Shown here: one piece after another, positions 33,952-42,527 of the stretch
Layout: each line of letters begins with the position of its first letter
How positions within the stretch are numbered: the stretch's first letter is position 1
Assembly (NCBI GenBank): GCA_041984585.1
Contig: JBHIXX010000002.1
Location: 1 to 64,000, forward strand
DNA: 64,000 nucleotides
Reading direction: 5' to 3'
Source of the DNA: Pseudolysinimonas_A sp041984585
Lineage (GTDB): Bacteria; Actinomycetota; Actinomycetes; Actinomycetales; Microbacteriaceae
Made by a program: the position numbers and the translations under genes
The notes under the pieces: model-generated
The model's input: only the letters and a program-made list of their open reading frames with translations
The model's database searches: none
What the model was told of the DNA's origin: nothing

Positions 33952-34823
33952 GCGGATCGGACATGAGCACGGACCACGACGAGCCCGAGTACCTGCGGCT
34001 GAACCGCGCCAACTGGGACGAGCGGGCGCCGATCCACGCCGAGTCGGAGATGTACGCGGTGCACCTGTTCCGCGACGACCCGACGCACCTGTCGTCGACG
34101 GTGCGGTTCGACCAGCCGCGCCTCGGTGACGTCGCGGGGCTCGACGCGGTGCACCTGCAGTGCCACATCGGCACCGACACGCTGTCGCTCCACCGCCTCG
34201 GCGCGCGCATGTCGGGCCTCGACTTCTCGGCCCCCTCGCTCGATGTCGCCCGCGGGCTCGCGGCCGACACGGGCGCCGACATCGACTACGTGCTCTCCGA
34301 CGTGGGGCGCGCGGTCGACGCGCTCGGCGGGGAGCGGTTCGACCTCGTCTACACCGGGATCGGCGCGATCGGCTGGCTGCCGGAGGTGGGGCCGTGGGCT
34401 GAGCAGGTCGCCGGGCTGCTGCGCCCCGGCGGGCGGCTGTTCATGCGGGAGGGGCATCCGCTGATGTGGACCCTCGACGAGGGCGACCCCGACCGACTGC
34501 AGGCCCGGTGGGACTACTTCGAGCGCTACGGCCCGCTCGTGTTCGAGGACGCCGAGACCTATACCGATCAGTCGGCTCCGCTCACCCAGGTGACGACGCA
34601 CGAGTACAACCACGGGATGGGCGAGGTGCTCGCGGCGCTGCTGGCGGCCGGGATGGAGATCACCGGCGTCGACGAGCACGAGTCGGTGCCCTGGCTCGCC
34701 CTGCCCGGGCACATGGCCGCCGAACTCGACGCGAACGAGGAGTACGTGCTGCTCCCCGACCGGCCGCGGCTGCCGCTCACCTGGACGGTGCAGGCCGTCA
34801 AGCGCTCGGGCGTCAGGCGCTGA
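33948..34823 (+). CDS. Class I SAM-dependent methyltransferase
   Basis: A protein of 291 residues. It begins with the family block YLRLNRANWDERAPIHAES. Motif I is HLQCHIGTDTLSLHRLGARM, which replaces the common D-x-G-x-G, as seen in a clade of actinobacterial methyltransferases. Post I LDFSAPSLDVARGLA and motif IV FDLVYTGIGAIGWLPEV follow. The C-terminal part (FEDAETYTDQSAPLTQVTTH) would shape the acceptor site. The substrate is unknown. Translational coupling to the acetyltransferase suggests they modify the same compound. The end overlaps the convergent mutM by 11 nt. Confidence 0.87.
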   Translation: MSGSDMSTDHDEPEYLRLNRANWDERAPIHAESEMYAVHLFRDDPTHLSSTVRFDQPRLGDVAGLDAVHLQCHIGTDTLSLHRLGARMSGLDFSAPSLDVARGLAADTGADIDYVLSDVGRAVDALGGERFDLVYTGIGAIGWLPEVGPWAEQVAGLLRPGGRLFMREGHPLMWTLDEGDPDRLQARWDYFERYGPLVFEDAETYTDQSAPLTQVTTHEYNHGMGEVLAALLAAGMEITGVDEHESVPWLALPGHMAAELDANEEYVLLPDRPRLPLTWTVQAVKRSGVRR

Positions 34824-35715
34824 GCCGGCGCACGCTGATCCGCTGGCAGCGCGGACAGTAGTGCGACCCGCGGTTCATGAACGCCTCGCGCACGATGGGG
34901 CGCCCGCAGCGCGGGCACGGCTCGCCGTGGCGGCCGTAGGCGTTGAGGGAGTGCGAGAAGTAGCCCGACGCGCCGTTCACGTTGACGTACTGGGCGTCGA
35001 ACGAGGTGCCGCCCTCGGCGAGCGCTCGCGCGAGCACCGCGCGCACCTCCGCCAGCAGCGCCCGCGCTCGCGGCCGTGTGAGCGCGCGGGTCGGCTGCTC
35101 CGGGTGGATGCGCGCGGCCCACAGCGCCTCGTCGGCGTAGATGTTGCCGATGCCGCTGACCAGCGTCTGGTCGAGCAGTGCCCGCTTGATCCCGGTGTCC
35201 TTGCGCGCCAGTCGGGCGAGGAACAGCCGCTCGTCGAAGTGCGGGTCGACGGGGTCGCGCGCGATGTGCGCGACCTGCGTCGGCACCGTCTCGTCGGGGC
35301 GATCGGCGGTGGGCACCAGCGGGTCGACCGCCATCGAGCCGAAGATGCGCTGGTCGACGAAGTCGACCCGCAGCGGGCCGTGCTCCGGATGCCGGACGTC
35401 GAGCACGATGCGGGTGAGCCGGTCGCGGGGCGCGTCCGGGGTCCGCAGCAACACCTGGCCGCTCATCCCCAGGTGCACCAGGACGGCGTCGTCGGGCTCG
35501 CCCTCGACGGCGCGCACGGGGATCCAGAGGAACTTGCCGCGCCGACGCGGCGCGGTCAGCACCGCGCCGACGAGCCGCTCCACGAAGTCCTCGACGGGAC
35601 CCGGATGGCGCCGCAGCGACCGCGGGTCGAGCACCTCGACGGCGTGCACGGTCGCACCCGCGACGGCGGGTTCGAGGCCGGAGCGCACCACCTCGACCTC
35701 GGGGAGTTCGGGCAT
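34813..35715 (-). CDS. mutM: Formamidopyrimidine-DNA glycosylase
   Basis: MutM (Fpg) removes 8-oxoguanine and formamidopyrimidines and cuts the abasic site. The protein has 300 residues. The processed N-terminus PELPEVEVVRSGLEP gives the catalytic Pro and Glu. The lysine is in RRGKFLWIPV, the H2TH region in LLDQTLVSGIGNIYADEALW, and the zinc finger is CPRCGRPIVREAF ... HYCPRCQR. It starts 3 nt after the rnc stop, so it belongs to the yceD-rpmF-rnc-mutM operon next to smc and ftsY, a common actinobacterial order. Confidence 0.97.
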   Translation of the reverse strand: MPELPEVEVVRSGLEPAVAGATVHAVEVLDPRSLRRHPGPVEDFVERLVGAVLTAPRRRGKFLWIPVRAVEGEPDDAVLVHLGMSGQVLLRTPDAPRDRLTRIVLDVRHPEHGPLRVDFVDQRIFGSMAVDPLVPTADRPDETVPTQVAHIARDPVDPHFDERLFLARLARKDTGIKRALLDQTLVSGIGNIYADEALWAARIHPEQPTRALTRPRARALLAEVRAVLARALAEGGTSFDAQYVNVNGASGYFSHSLNAYGRHGEPCPRCGRPIVREAFMNRGSHYCPRCQRISVRRLSA

Positions 35716-35718
35716 CCG

Positions 35719-36408
35719 CTAGTCCGCCCGCGACTGCAGCGTCGTCCAGGCGCTCAGCGCGGCGGCCATCTCGGCCTGCTTCTTGCTCGACCCGTCGCCC
35801 TCGGCGATGTCGTCGCCGCCGACGACGGCGACGGCGTGGAAGCGCTTGTCGTGGTCGGGGCCCGAGTCGGTCACCCGGTAGACCGGCAGCCCCTTGCCGA
35901 GCCGCGTGGAGAGCTCCTGCAGGCTCGTCTTCGGGTCCATCGCCGCGCCGAAGCGCTCCGGGTCGGCGAGCAGCGGTTCGACGAGGCGCAGCACGAGACC
36001 GGTGGCCGCGTCGCCGCCGGCCGACAGGTAGGCGGCGCCGATCACCGCCTCGACGGCATCCGCCAGGATCGACGACTTGTCGCGGCCGCCGGTCATCTCC
36101 TCGCCGCGGCCGAGCCGCAGGTGGGCGCCGAGGTCGATCTCGCGGGCCACCTCGGCGAGCGCCACCGTCGAGACCAGGCTGGCGCGGCGCTTGGCCAGCT
36201 CGCCCTCGTCGACATCCGGGTGCTCCGTGTAGAGCATCACCGTGACGGCCTGGCCGAGGATCGAGTCGCCGAGGAATTCGAGCCGCTCGTTGTGCGCGAT
36301 CGCGCCGTTCTCGTACGCGTAGGAGCGGTGCGTCAGGGCGAGTTCCAGCAACTCGGGGTCGATGTCGACTCCGAGCCGCTCGAGGAGCTCACCCGCCACC
36401 GCGGTCAC
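35719..36408 (-). CDS. rnc: Ribonuclease III
   Basis: RNase III cuts double-stranded RNA, including rRNA precursors. The protein has about 229 residues. The nuclease signature is NERLEFLGDSILGQAVTVML, and the second acidic site is ILADAVEAVIGAAYL. The dsRNA-binding domain starts near DPKTSLQELSTRLG and ends in SSKKQAEMAAALSAW. No ATG is available; GTG at 36408 or 36399 fits the family length and follows the rpmF stop by about 20-30 nt. Neither has a clear Shine-Dalgarno, so the exact start is uncertain. Confidence 0.95.
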   Translation of the reverse strand: MTAVAGELLERLGVDIDPELLELALTHRSYAYENGAIAHNERLEFLGDSILGQAVTVMLYTEHPDVDEGELAKRRASLVSTVALAEVAREIDLGAHLRLGRGEEMTGGRDKSSILADAVEAVIGAAYLSAGGDAATGLVLRLVEPLLADPERFGAAMDPKTSLQELSTRLGKGLPVYRVTDSGPDHDKRFHAVAVVGGDDIAEGDGSSKKQAEMAAALSAWTTLQSRAD

Positions 36409-36430
36409 CGCCGTCGTCGGCGGCTCGGAC

Positions 36431-36637
36431 TCAGACGTCCGCGACCTTCCGGCCCTTGTACTCGAGGTACAGGGGGGTGCCGACCGAGTCCTCCACGACC
36501 TTCGCGCGGTGCGGGAGGCTGTAGCTGACCTTGCCGTCGGGGCCGACGGTCTTGACGAGGGTGGGAACCGTCGCCTTCCACTGCGAGCGGCGGGCGCGGG
36601 TGTTGGAGCGCGACTGCTTGCGCTTGGGAACGGCCAT
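36431..36637 (-). CDS. rpmF: 50S ribosomal protein L32
   Basis: A large-subunit protein of 68 residues. MAVPKRKQSRSNTRARRSQW is diagnostic. It has no Cys-x-x-Cys pair, so it is the zinc-independent form of L32, as is common in Actinobacteria. It lies 15 nt after yceD, the usual partner, and upstream of rnc. A GAGAAGATCACC ribosome binding region precedes the ATG. Confidence 0.97.
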   Translation of the reverse strand: MAVPKRKQSRSNTRARRSQWKATVPTLVKTVGPDGKVSYSLPHRAKVVEDSVGTPLYLEYKGRKVADV

Positions 36638-36652
36638 GGTGATCTCTTCTCG

Positions 36653-37180
36653 TTACTCGGAGTCCGGGTGGAAGCCCTCGAGAGCGGCCCAGCGCGGGTC
36701 CCGCACGGCGGCGGTGTCCGGCTCGACATCCCCCGTGCGCTTCTCCCCCGTGACGGGATCGAGGCCCGGGCAGTCCGGCCGACAGACCGGCTGGAACGGC
36801 AGTGCCAGCACCACCGCATCCCGCACGACCGGTTCGAGATCCACGTGATCATCTCGAACGACGAAGTCGGACCCGTCGAAAGCTTCCGCTGAAGGATACG
36901 CGAAAAGCTCCTGGAAATCGACCTCGATGGGCAGGCTCACCGGGTCGAGGCAGCGCCCGCACTCCCCCGTCGCGACGGTGCTGACGTCGGCGGTGGCGAG
37001 CACGCCCTCGTGCAGGCCCTCGAGGCGCAGCTCGATCTCGACCTCGGTGCCGGCGGCGACGCTGGCGGTCCCTTCGCCCCACTTCTCGGGCAGCGCGACG
37101 ACCAGGTCCCGCTCGCGCATCTCGCCGGGGCGATGCGAGAGGTCGCGGACCGGGATGACGAAGGGGGAGGCAGCGGACAC
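36653..37180 (-). CDS. yceD: YceD/DUF177 family protein
   Basis: A protein of 175 residues conserved directly upstream of rpmF. In plants the family is involved in 23S rRNA accumulation; the bacterial role is probably ribosome biogenesis. Four cysteines form two likely zinc knuckles, GECGRCLDPV and PVCRPDCPGLDP. The N-terminus FVIPVRDLSHRPGEMRE is typical of the family. The GTG lies 8 nt after TACAAT, the best -10 box in this part of the window, so the leader is at most 1-2 nt. It is the first gene of the yceD-rpmF-rnc-mutM operon. Confidence 0.93.
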   Translation of the reverse strand: MSAASPFVIPVRDLSHRPGEMRERDLVVALPEKWGEGTASVAAGTEVEIELRLEGLHEGVLATADVSTVATGECGRCLDPVSLPIEVDFQELFAYPSAEAFDGSDFVVRDDHVDLEPVVRDAVVLALPFQPVCRPDCPGLDPVTGEKRTGDVEPDTAAVRDPRWAALEGFHPDSE

Positions 37181-37253
37181 GGGTTGCGATTGTACGCGGC
37201 CGGATGCGGTCCCGCCCGCCCGAGGGGCCGGACGGGCGCGACGAGCGGCCGGG

Positions 37254-38588
37254 TCAGCCGCCGACGGCGGTGAGCGCCTCGTCGAGGATCGCGAGGCCGC
37301 GCCGCGCCTCGTCGTCGGTGATGACGCACGGCGGGACGACGTGGATGCGGTTCTCCACCGCGAACGGCAGCAGGCCGCGCTCGATGAGCGCCGTCTTCAG
37401 GGCGCCCAGCGTGCTCGCCGGGATCGGCGCGCGCGTCTCCCGGTCGGTCACCAGGTCGAGCGCCCAGAACACGCCCAGTCCGCGCACGTCGCCGATCATC
37501 GGGTGCTTCTCCGCGAGCTCGGCGAGGCCGGGCCCGAGCACGTCGTGCCCCACCCGCGAGGCGTTGTCGACGATGCCCTCGTCGCGCATCGCGTCGAGGG
37601 TCGCCACGATCGACGCCGCGGCGAGCGGATGCCCCGAGTAGGTGAGCCCGCCGGGGAACACCCGCTCGTCGAAGGCGTGCGCGATCTCGGACGAGATGAT
37701 GACGCCGCCGACCGGCACGTAGCCCGAGTTGACGCCCTTCGCGAAGGCGATCAGGTCGGGGCGGACCCGGTCGGGGTTGACAGTGGGGTTCTGCCAGGCG
37801 AACCAGTCGCCGGTGCGCCCGAAGCCGGCCATCACCTCGTCGAGGATCAGCTTGATGCCGTACTCGTCGGCGAGCGCCCGCACGCCGGTGAGGTAGCCGG
37901 GCGGCGGCACCATGATGCCCGCCGTTCCGGGCACCGACTCGAGCAGGATCGCCGCGATCGACGCGGGGCCCTCGGCCTCGACGACGCGCCGCAGGTGGTG
38001 CAGCGCGCGCTCCGTCTCCTGCTCGACCGTCTCGCTCCAGAACTCCGAGCGGTAGAGGAACGGTCCGAAGAAGTGCACGTGGCCGCGCGCGTACTCGTTC
38101 GGCACGCGACGCCAGTCGCCCGTCGCGACGACCGCCGCGCCGGTGTTGCCGTGGTAGCTGCGGTAGGTGCTCAGCACCTTGTCGCGCCCGGTCGTCAGGC
38201 GCGCCATCCGGATCGCGTTCTCGACCGCGTCGGCGCCGCCGTTGGTGAAGAAGACCTTCTCGAAGGGCTCCCCGGCGAGCTCGACGATGCGCCGCGCGGC
38301 CCGCCCGCGCATGAGGTTCGCGTGCGGCGGAGCGATCGTCGGCAGCAGCGCCGCCTGCTCCTGGATGGCCGCGGTCACCTTCGCGTGAGTGTGGCCGATG
38401 TTGGTGTTGACCATCTGGCTGGAGAAGTCGAGCCAGCGGTTGCCCTCGAAGTCCCACAGCTCGCTGCCGTGGGCGCCCGCGATGACCATCGGCGCGAGCG
38501 CGCCCTGCGCGGACCAGGAATGGAAGACGTGGGCCCGATCGAGCTCGAGGGCGAGATCGCCGTCGGCGGGGTCGAGGGTGTCGGTCAT
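37254..38588 (-). CDS. Class III (omega) aminotransferase, probable beta-alanine transaminase
   Basis: A PLP enzyme of 444 residues. The Schiff-base lysine is Lys284 in LIAFAKGVNSGYVPVGG, and Asp250 in IKLILDEVMAGFGRTG holds the pyridine nitrogen. VFFTNGGADAVENAIRMAR and SYHGNTGAAV bind the phosphate. Omega-transaminases of this type use beta-alanine, GABA or similar amines. Here it is the last gene of an operon with dihydropyrimidinase and beta-ureidopropionase, so beta-alanine to malonate semialdehyde is the best guess. A GAAAGG ribosome binding site is present. It follows a strong hairpin. Confidence 0.88.
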   Translation of the reverse strand: MTDTLDPADGDLALELDRAHVFHSWSAQGALAPMVIAGAHGSELWDFEGNRWLDFSSQMVNTNIGHTHAKVTAAIQEQAALLPTIAPPHANLMRGRAARRIVELAGEPFEKVFFTNGGADAVENAIRMARLTTGRDKVLSTYRSYHGNTGAAVVATGDWRRVPNEYARGHVHFFGPFLYRSEFWSETVEQETERALHHLRRVVEAEGPASIAAILLESVPGTAGIMVPPPGYLTGVRALADEYGIKLILDEVMAGFGRTGDWFAWQNPTVNPDRVRPDLIAFAKGVNSGYVPVGGVIISSEIAHAFDERVFPGGLTYSGHPLAAASIVATLDAMRDEGIVDNASRVGHDVLGPGLAELAEKHPMIGDVRGLGVFWALDLVTDRETRAPIPASTLGALKTALIERGLLPFAVENRIHVVPPCVITDDEARRGLAILDEALTAVGG

Positions 38589-38686
38589 GGCGGGCCTTTC
38601 GGATGGTGCGGCGCCGGCCGGACGGCCGGGCGGCGATGGTGCGGGTGGTGCGGATGCGGCGACGGTCGCCGCGGGGTGGAACCGGT

Positions 38687-38716
38687 GGTGCGGGGGCGGC
38701 GGACCGCCCCCGCACC
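38687..38716 (-). terminator. Strong 13-bp hairpin between binding-protein and aminotransferase genes
   Basis: GGTGCGGGGGCGG pairs perfectly with CCGCCCCCGCACC around a 4-nt loop, 14 nt after the binding-protein stop. It may be a partial terminator or a 3' stabiliser that lowers expression of the downstream aminotransferase relative to the binding protein. No U-run follows. Confidence 0.6.
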
Positions 38717-38729
38717 GGTGAAGCGGATG

Positions 38730-39893
38730 CTACTGGCCGCCCTCGGTGAGCACGACGTCGAGCGGCGTGTACGCGCCGTCGACGACGACGCCCTCCTCTT
38801 CGAGCTCCGCGAGCGCCTGCTCGATGAACTCGTTGGAGTACGCGGAGGACGCCGGCTCGGCGGTGATGAGGTTGAGGCCGTCCTGGTTGACCGCGGCGAG
38901 CGCGCCCGCCACCGTCTTGTCCCAGGCCGCCGAGTCGATGAGACCGAAGTCGCCACCGGCCCAGATCAGCTTGTTGACCTCGTTCATCTGCCAGAGCTGG
39001 TGCACCGGACCGACCGGGAACGCAGCCTCGGCGTTGATCGCGGCGTCGTAGGTGATCGCCGCGGCCTCCTCCGGGTTGTCCCGGGCGAAGATCCAGCCCT
39101 TGGTGATCGCCTTGAGGAAGCGCACCGCGGCGTCGGCGTAGGCCGGGTCGTCGGCGAGTCGGGCGGTGTCGGCCCAGATCGCGTCCTGCAGCATGGCGCC
39201 GGCGGTGTCCTCGTAGGAGATCACGTTGAAGTCCTCCGGCTGGTACAGCTCGCCGGTGTCGGGGTTCACGACCTCGAGGATCTGCGCCCACTCGTTGTAG
39301 GTCATCGCCTGGGCGGCGTCGACGTCGCGGTCGAGCAGGGCGTTCATCGAGAAGTCCTGCGTCGTGATCGACACCGTGGTCGAGTCGAGGCCCTCCTCCG
39401 CCATGGCGGCGAAGATCTCCCACTCGTTGCCGAAGCCCCACGAGCCGATGCGCTGGCCCTCGAAGTCGGCGACCGACTCGATGCCGCTGTCGGCCCACGA
39501 CACCTGGAGGGTGCCGGACTTCTGGAACACCTGGGCGATGTCGGTCAGCTCGACGCCGGTGGCCTCGAGCGAGCCGAGCACCTTGGGCACCCAGGCGATG
39601 GCGAAGTCGACATCGCCGGCGATGAGCGCGTCCTGCGGGACGATGTCGCCGCCCGACGGGACGATGCTCACCTCGTCGAAGCCGTACTCCTCGAAGTAGC
39701 CCTGGTCGAGCGCGACGTAGTAGCCGGCGAACTGGGCCTGCGGCAGCCACTGGAGCTGCAGGCTGATCGACGTCAGCGGCTCGAAGTCGTCGTCGTCGCC
39801 ACCGGACTCGGCCGGAGCCGAACAGGCGGCGAGGGTGACGGCGGTCGCGGCCGCGGCGGCTCCGAGGAGCGCGCGTCGGATGCTGTGTGTCAT
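38730..39893 (-). CDS. ABC transporter substrate-binding lipoprotein, NMT1/THI5-like
   Basis: A secreted lipoprotein of 387 residues with lipobox TLAACS (Cys24). The mature protein has the NMT1/THI5-like pattern ISLQLQWLPQAQFAGYYVAL, then QGYFEEYGFDEVSIVPSGGD, DFAIAWVPKVL and IGSWGFGNEWEIF. This family binds pyrimidines, thiamine precursors, sulfonates and nitriles. With two permeases, one ATPase and pyrimidine catabolic enzymes in one operon, a pyrimidine or a reduced/ureido derivative is the likely ligand. GAAAGGACC precedes the ATG. A stable hairpin follows the stop, as often seen after binding-protein genes. Confidence 0.9.
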   Translation of the reverse strand: MTHSIRRALLGAAAAATAVTLAACSAPAESGGDDDDFEPLTSISLQLQWLPQAQFAGYYVALDQGYFEEYGFDEVSIVPSGGDIVPQDALIAGDVDFAIAWVPKVLGSLEATGVELTDIAQVFQKSGTLQVSWADSGIESVADFEGQRIGSWGFGNEWEIFAAMAEEGLDSTTVSITTQDFSMNALLDRDVDAAQAMTYNEWAQILEVVNPDTGELYQPEDFNVISYEDTAGAMLQDAIWADTARLADDPAYADAAVRFLKAITKGWIFARDNPEEAAAITYDAAINAEAAFPVGPVHQLWQMNEVNKLIWAGGDFGLIDSAAWDKTVAGALAAVNQDGLNLITAEPASSAYSNEFIEQALAELEEEGVVVDGAYTPLDVVLTEGGQ

Positions 39894-39987
39894 CTCGGTC
39901 CTTTCACAGATGCGGAACGGGGATGGTGCTGGTCGCCCGGTGCGCCGGATGGTGCTCGGCGCCGACGGGCGGGTGATGCAGTGCCGG

Positions 39988-40746
39988 TCAGACCGGCGGT
40001 CTCCTCACCACGAGCCGCTCGAGCAGCGCCGTGAGGAGGAAGAACACGAGACCGATGCCGATCGCCCCGGCCACGTAGGCCCAGGTGAGGTCGGCTCGGC
40101 CGGACTTGGCGTAGGTCGCGATCGCGGTCCCGACGCCGTCGGCGGGACCTCCGAAGTACTCGGCGACCAGGGCGGAGATCACGGCCAGCGACGAGGCGAT
40201 GCGCACGCCGGTGAGCAGGTAGGGCAGCGCGGTGGGCAGCGTGAGCCGCCAGAAGGTCTGCGGCGCCGACGCCGCCGAGGCGCGGAACAGGTCGCGGTGC
40301 ACCGGACGGGTCTGCCGCAGCCCGCGCAGCGTGTTCACGAAGATCGGCACGAAGGCGGCGATGGCGGCCACCGCCTGACGCCCGAACTGGCTCGATGCGC
40401 CGAACATCGTGTTGAGGATGGGGGTGAGCGCCACGATCGGCACGACGGCGATCGCGGCGACCAGTGGGGCCAGCATCCCGTCGAGCGGACGGGATGCGGC
40501 GGCGAGCGCGGCGAGCACGATGCCGAGCGCCGCGCCGACCGCGAGGCCGATGATCGCGTTGCCCGCGGTGATCGTCGTGTCGTCCCAGATGATGCCGAAC
40601 CGCAGCACCAGCTCCTCGCCGATGGCGGCGGGGCCGGGCAGCATCCGCGGCGCCAGCCCCAGCGCGACGTAGAGCGCCCAGGCGGCCAGCAGCAGCACGC
40701 CGACCACGACGGGGGCGGCGACGCGCAGCCAGAGCGGCGGGGTCAT
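39988..40746 (-). CDS. ABC transporter permease (SsuC/TauC type)
   Basis: A BPD_transp_1 permease of 252 residues with six predicted spans. The EAA loop is in FRASAASAPQTFWRLTLPTALPYLL, read in two parts around the Gly-like turn (the family Gly is replaced by Ala-Pro). It pairs with the second, longer permease, giving a heterodimeric channel for the NMT1/THI5-like binding protein. The ATG overlaps the ATPase stop as ATGA. A 94-nt gap separates it from the binding-protein gene downstream. Confidence 0.9.
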   Translation of the reverse strand: MTPPLWLRVAAPVVVGVLLLAAWALYVALGLAPRMLPGPAAIGEELVLRFGIIWDDTTITAGNAIIGLAVGAALGIVLAALAAASRPLDGMLAPLVAAIAVVPIVALTPILNTMFGASSQFGRQAVAAIAAFVPIFVNTLRGLRQTRPVHRDLFRASAASAPQTFWRLTLPTALPYLLTGVRIASSLAVISALVAEYFGGPADGVGTAIATYAKSGRADLTWAYVAGAIGIGLVFFLLTALLERLVVRRPPV

Positions 40747-41555
40747 CGCTCGTTCGCCCGCTCGACGGGGGCGCCGTGAAGCGCCTCGCGCACCTCGGTG
40801 ACCTTGGCGAAGTACGCGGGCGACTCGCGCAGCGTCTCGTCCCGCTCGTCGCCGAACCGGGTGTCGATGACGTCGGTGATGCGACCCGGTCGCGGGCTCA
40901 TCACGACCACCCGGTCGGAGAGGAACACCGCCTCGGGGATGGAGTGGGTGACGAACACCACCGCCGCGCCGGTGTCGGCGGCGATCCGCGCCAGCTCGCC
41001 CTGCAGGTACTCGCGGGTCATCTCGTCGAGCGCGCCGAACGGCTCGTCCATCAGCAGCAGGCGGGGCCGTTCGGCGAGCGCCCGCGCGATCGCGACGCGC
41101 TGCTGCATCCCGCCGGAGAGCTCGTCCGGATGCCGGTCGACGAAGTCGGAGAGACCCACCAGCTCGGCGAGTTCGGCCACCCGCGCGGCGCGCTCGCGGG
41201 AGCCGACGCCGTGCAGTTCGAGCGGCAGCGCGATGTTGCCCGCGACGGTGCGCCAGTCGAGCAGGCCGGCCTGCTGGAAGGCGATGCCGTAGTCCTGGTC
41301 GAGCCGGGCGCGCGTCGGCGCCTTGCCGAAGATGCGCAGCTCCCCCGACGTCGGCTGGTCGAGGTCGGCGATGAGCCGCAGCAGGGTCGACTTGCCGCAA
41401 CCGGAGGGCCCGATGAGCGAGACGAACTCACCCGCCGCCACCTCGAGGTCGACGCCGGTCAGCGCCACCACCTCGCCGGTGCGGGTCTCGAACGTCTTGC
41501 CGAGCCCCTCGGCCACGACGGCGCCGCCGGCCGTCCCGTCGGTCGCGTCGGTCAT
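40743..41555 (-). CDS. ABC transporter ATP-binding protein (SsuB/TauB type)
   Basis: A nucleotide-binding subunit of 270 residues. Walker A is LIGPSGCGKSTLLRLIADLD, the Q-loop is YGIAFQQAGLLDWRTV, the signature is ELSGGMQQRVAIARAL and Walker B is LLLMDEPFGALDEMTREYL, followed by the switch His in FVTHSIPEAVFLS. These match the sulfonate/nitrate/pyrimidine importer ATPases. The C-terminal 40 residues (DERDETLRESPAYFAKV) are typical of the subfamily. ATGA overlaps on both sides couple it to both permeases. Confidence 0.94.
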   Translation of the reverse strand: MTDATDGTAGGAVVAEGLGKTFETRTGEVVALTGVDLEVAAGEFVSLIGPSGCGKSTLLRLIADLDQPTSGELRIFGKAPTRARLDQDYGIAFQQAGLLDWRTVAGNIALPLELHGVGSRERAARVAELAELVGLSDFVDRHPDELSGGMQQRVAIARALAERPRLLLMDEPFGALDEMTREYLQGELARIAADTGAAVVFVTHSIPEAVFLSDRVVVMSPRPGRITDVIDTRFGDERDETLRESPAYFAKVTEVREALHGAPVERANER

Positions 41556-42487
41556 GCGATCGCCTCCCCGCGGCGGTAGTTCCTCAGCCCGAGGCCGATG
41601 AGCGCGACCGAGCCGGCCGCGATGAGTCCGATCACGACGGTGCCGAACAGCGGCCCCCACGGCGCGGGCGGGTCGCTCGACGCCTGCCCGGCCAGCTGGA
41701 TGAGCATGCGGCCGATCCCGCCGCGCATGCCGATCGACACCTCCGCGACGACGGCACCGACGACGGCGTTCGCCGCCGCGAGGCGCAGCGCCGGCAGCAG
41801 GTAGGGCACGGCGGCCGGCAGCCGCAGCTTGAGCAGCGTGAGCCGGTGGCCCGCGGCGTAGCTGCGCATCAGGTCGAGGTGGATGGCGCTCGGCGACGAG
41901 AGCCCGCGCAGGGCGCCGATCGCGACCGGGAAAAACGCCAGGTACGACGCGATCAGCGCGACGGAGAGCCACTGCGGCCAGGGCAGCACATCCCGGTCGA
42001 TCTGGTTGCCGATCGCGTTGACCACCGGGGCGAACGCGATGAGCGGCACCGTCTGGCTGACGACGATCCACGGCAGCAGACCCCACTCGACGAGGCGCCA
42101 GCGCTGCATCGCGAGTCCGAGCAGCCCGCCGACGACGACGCCGAGCACCCAGCCGACCGCGGCGATGCCGAGGGTCAGGGCCGCGGCGCTGACCACGGCG
42201 GTCCACAGCGGCGGGGTGTCGCCCCCGCTGGTCGACTCGAACAGCCGCGCCGCCATGTCCCACAGGTGCGGCATCGCCCGGTCGTGGGTGCGGGGCAGGA
42301 TCATCACCCCGGAGCCCGATTCGCCGTCCACCGCGCCGAGCACGACGCCCTCGGCGGGCCCGAAGAACTTGTACGCCTCCCAGAGCACCCCGACGGCCAC
42401 GACGCCGAGCACGCCCCAGACCACCGCCGCGACGCGACGGGAGCCCCGCCGGGTGCGACGGCGCTCGGGGGTGCCGGCCTCGGTCAC
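41552..42487 (-). CDS. ABC transporter permease, longer paralog
   Basis: A permease of 311 residues. After an Arg-rich cytosolic start and a first span (about 20-40), a hydrophilic stretch of about 50 residues (VVLGAVDGESGSGVMIL...) precedes the five-span core; the related 252-residue permease has a much shorter segment there. The EAA-like loop is LMRSYAAGHRLTLLKLRLPA. It would form the heterodimeric channel with the shorter permease. It lies 40 nt after the LLM gene, so it is read from the same nitrilase-hydA transcript. Confidence 0.9.
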   Translation of the reverse strand: MTEAGTPERRRTRRGSRRVAAVVWGVLGVVAVGVLWEAYKFFGPAEGVVLGAVDGESGSGVMILPRTHDRAMPHLWDMAARLFESTSGGDTPPLWTAVVSAAALTLGIAAVGWVLGVVVGGLLGLAMQRWRLVEWGLLPWIVVSQTVPLIAFAPVVNAIGNQIDRDVLPWPQWLSVALIASYLAFFPVAIGALRGLSSPSAIHLDLMRSYAAGHRLTLLKLRLPAAVPYLLPALRLAAANAVVGAVVAEVSIGMRGGIGRMLIQLAGQASSDPPAPWGPLFGTVVIGLIAAGSVALIGLGLRNYRRGEAIA

Positions 42488-42527
42488 GCGGAGCGCTCCC
42501 CCGGATGCGACGGACGCGACGCCCGGG

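Noticed and set aside
36927..40034. Paired long frames on both strands over 36.9-40 kb
   Set aside because: They overlap well supported yceD, aminotransferase and binding-protein genes in other frames, and show no domain.
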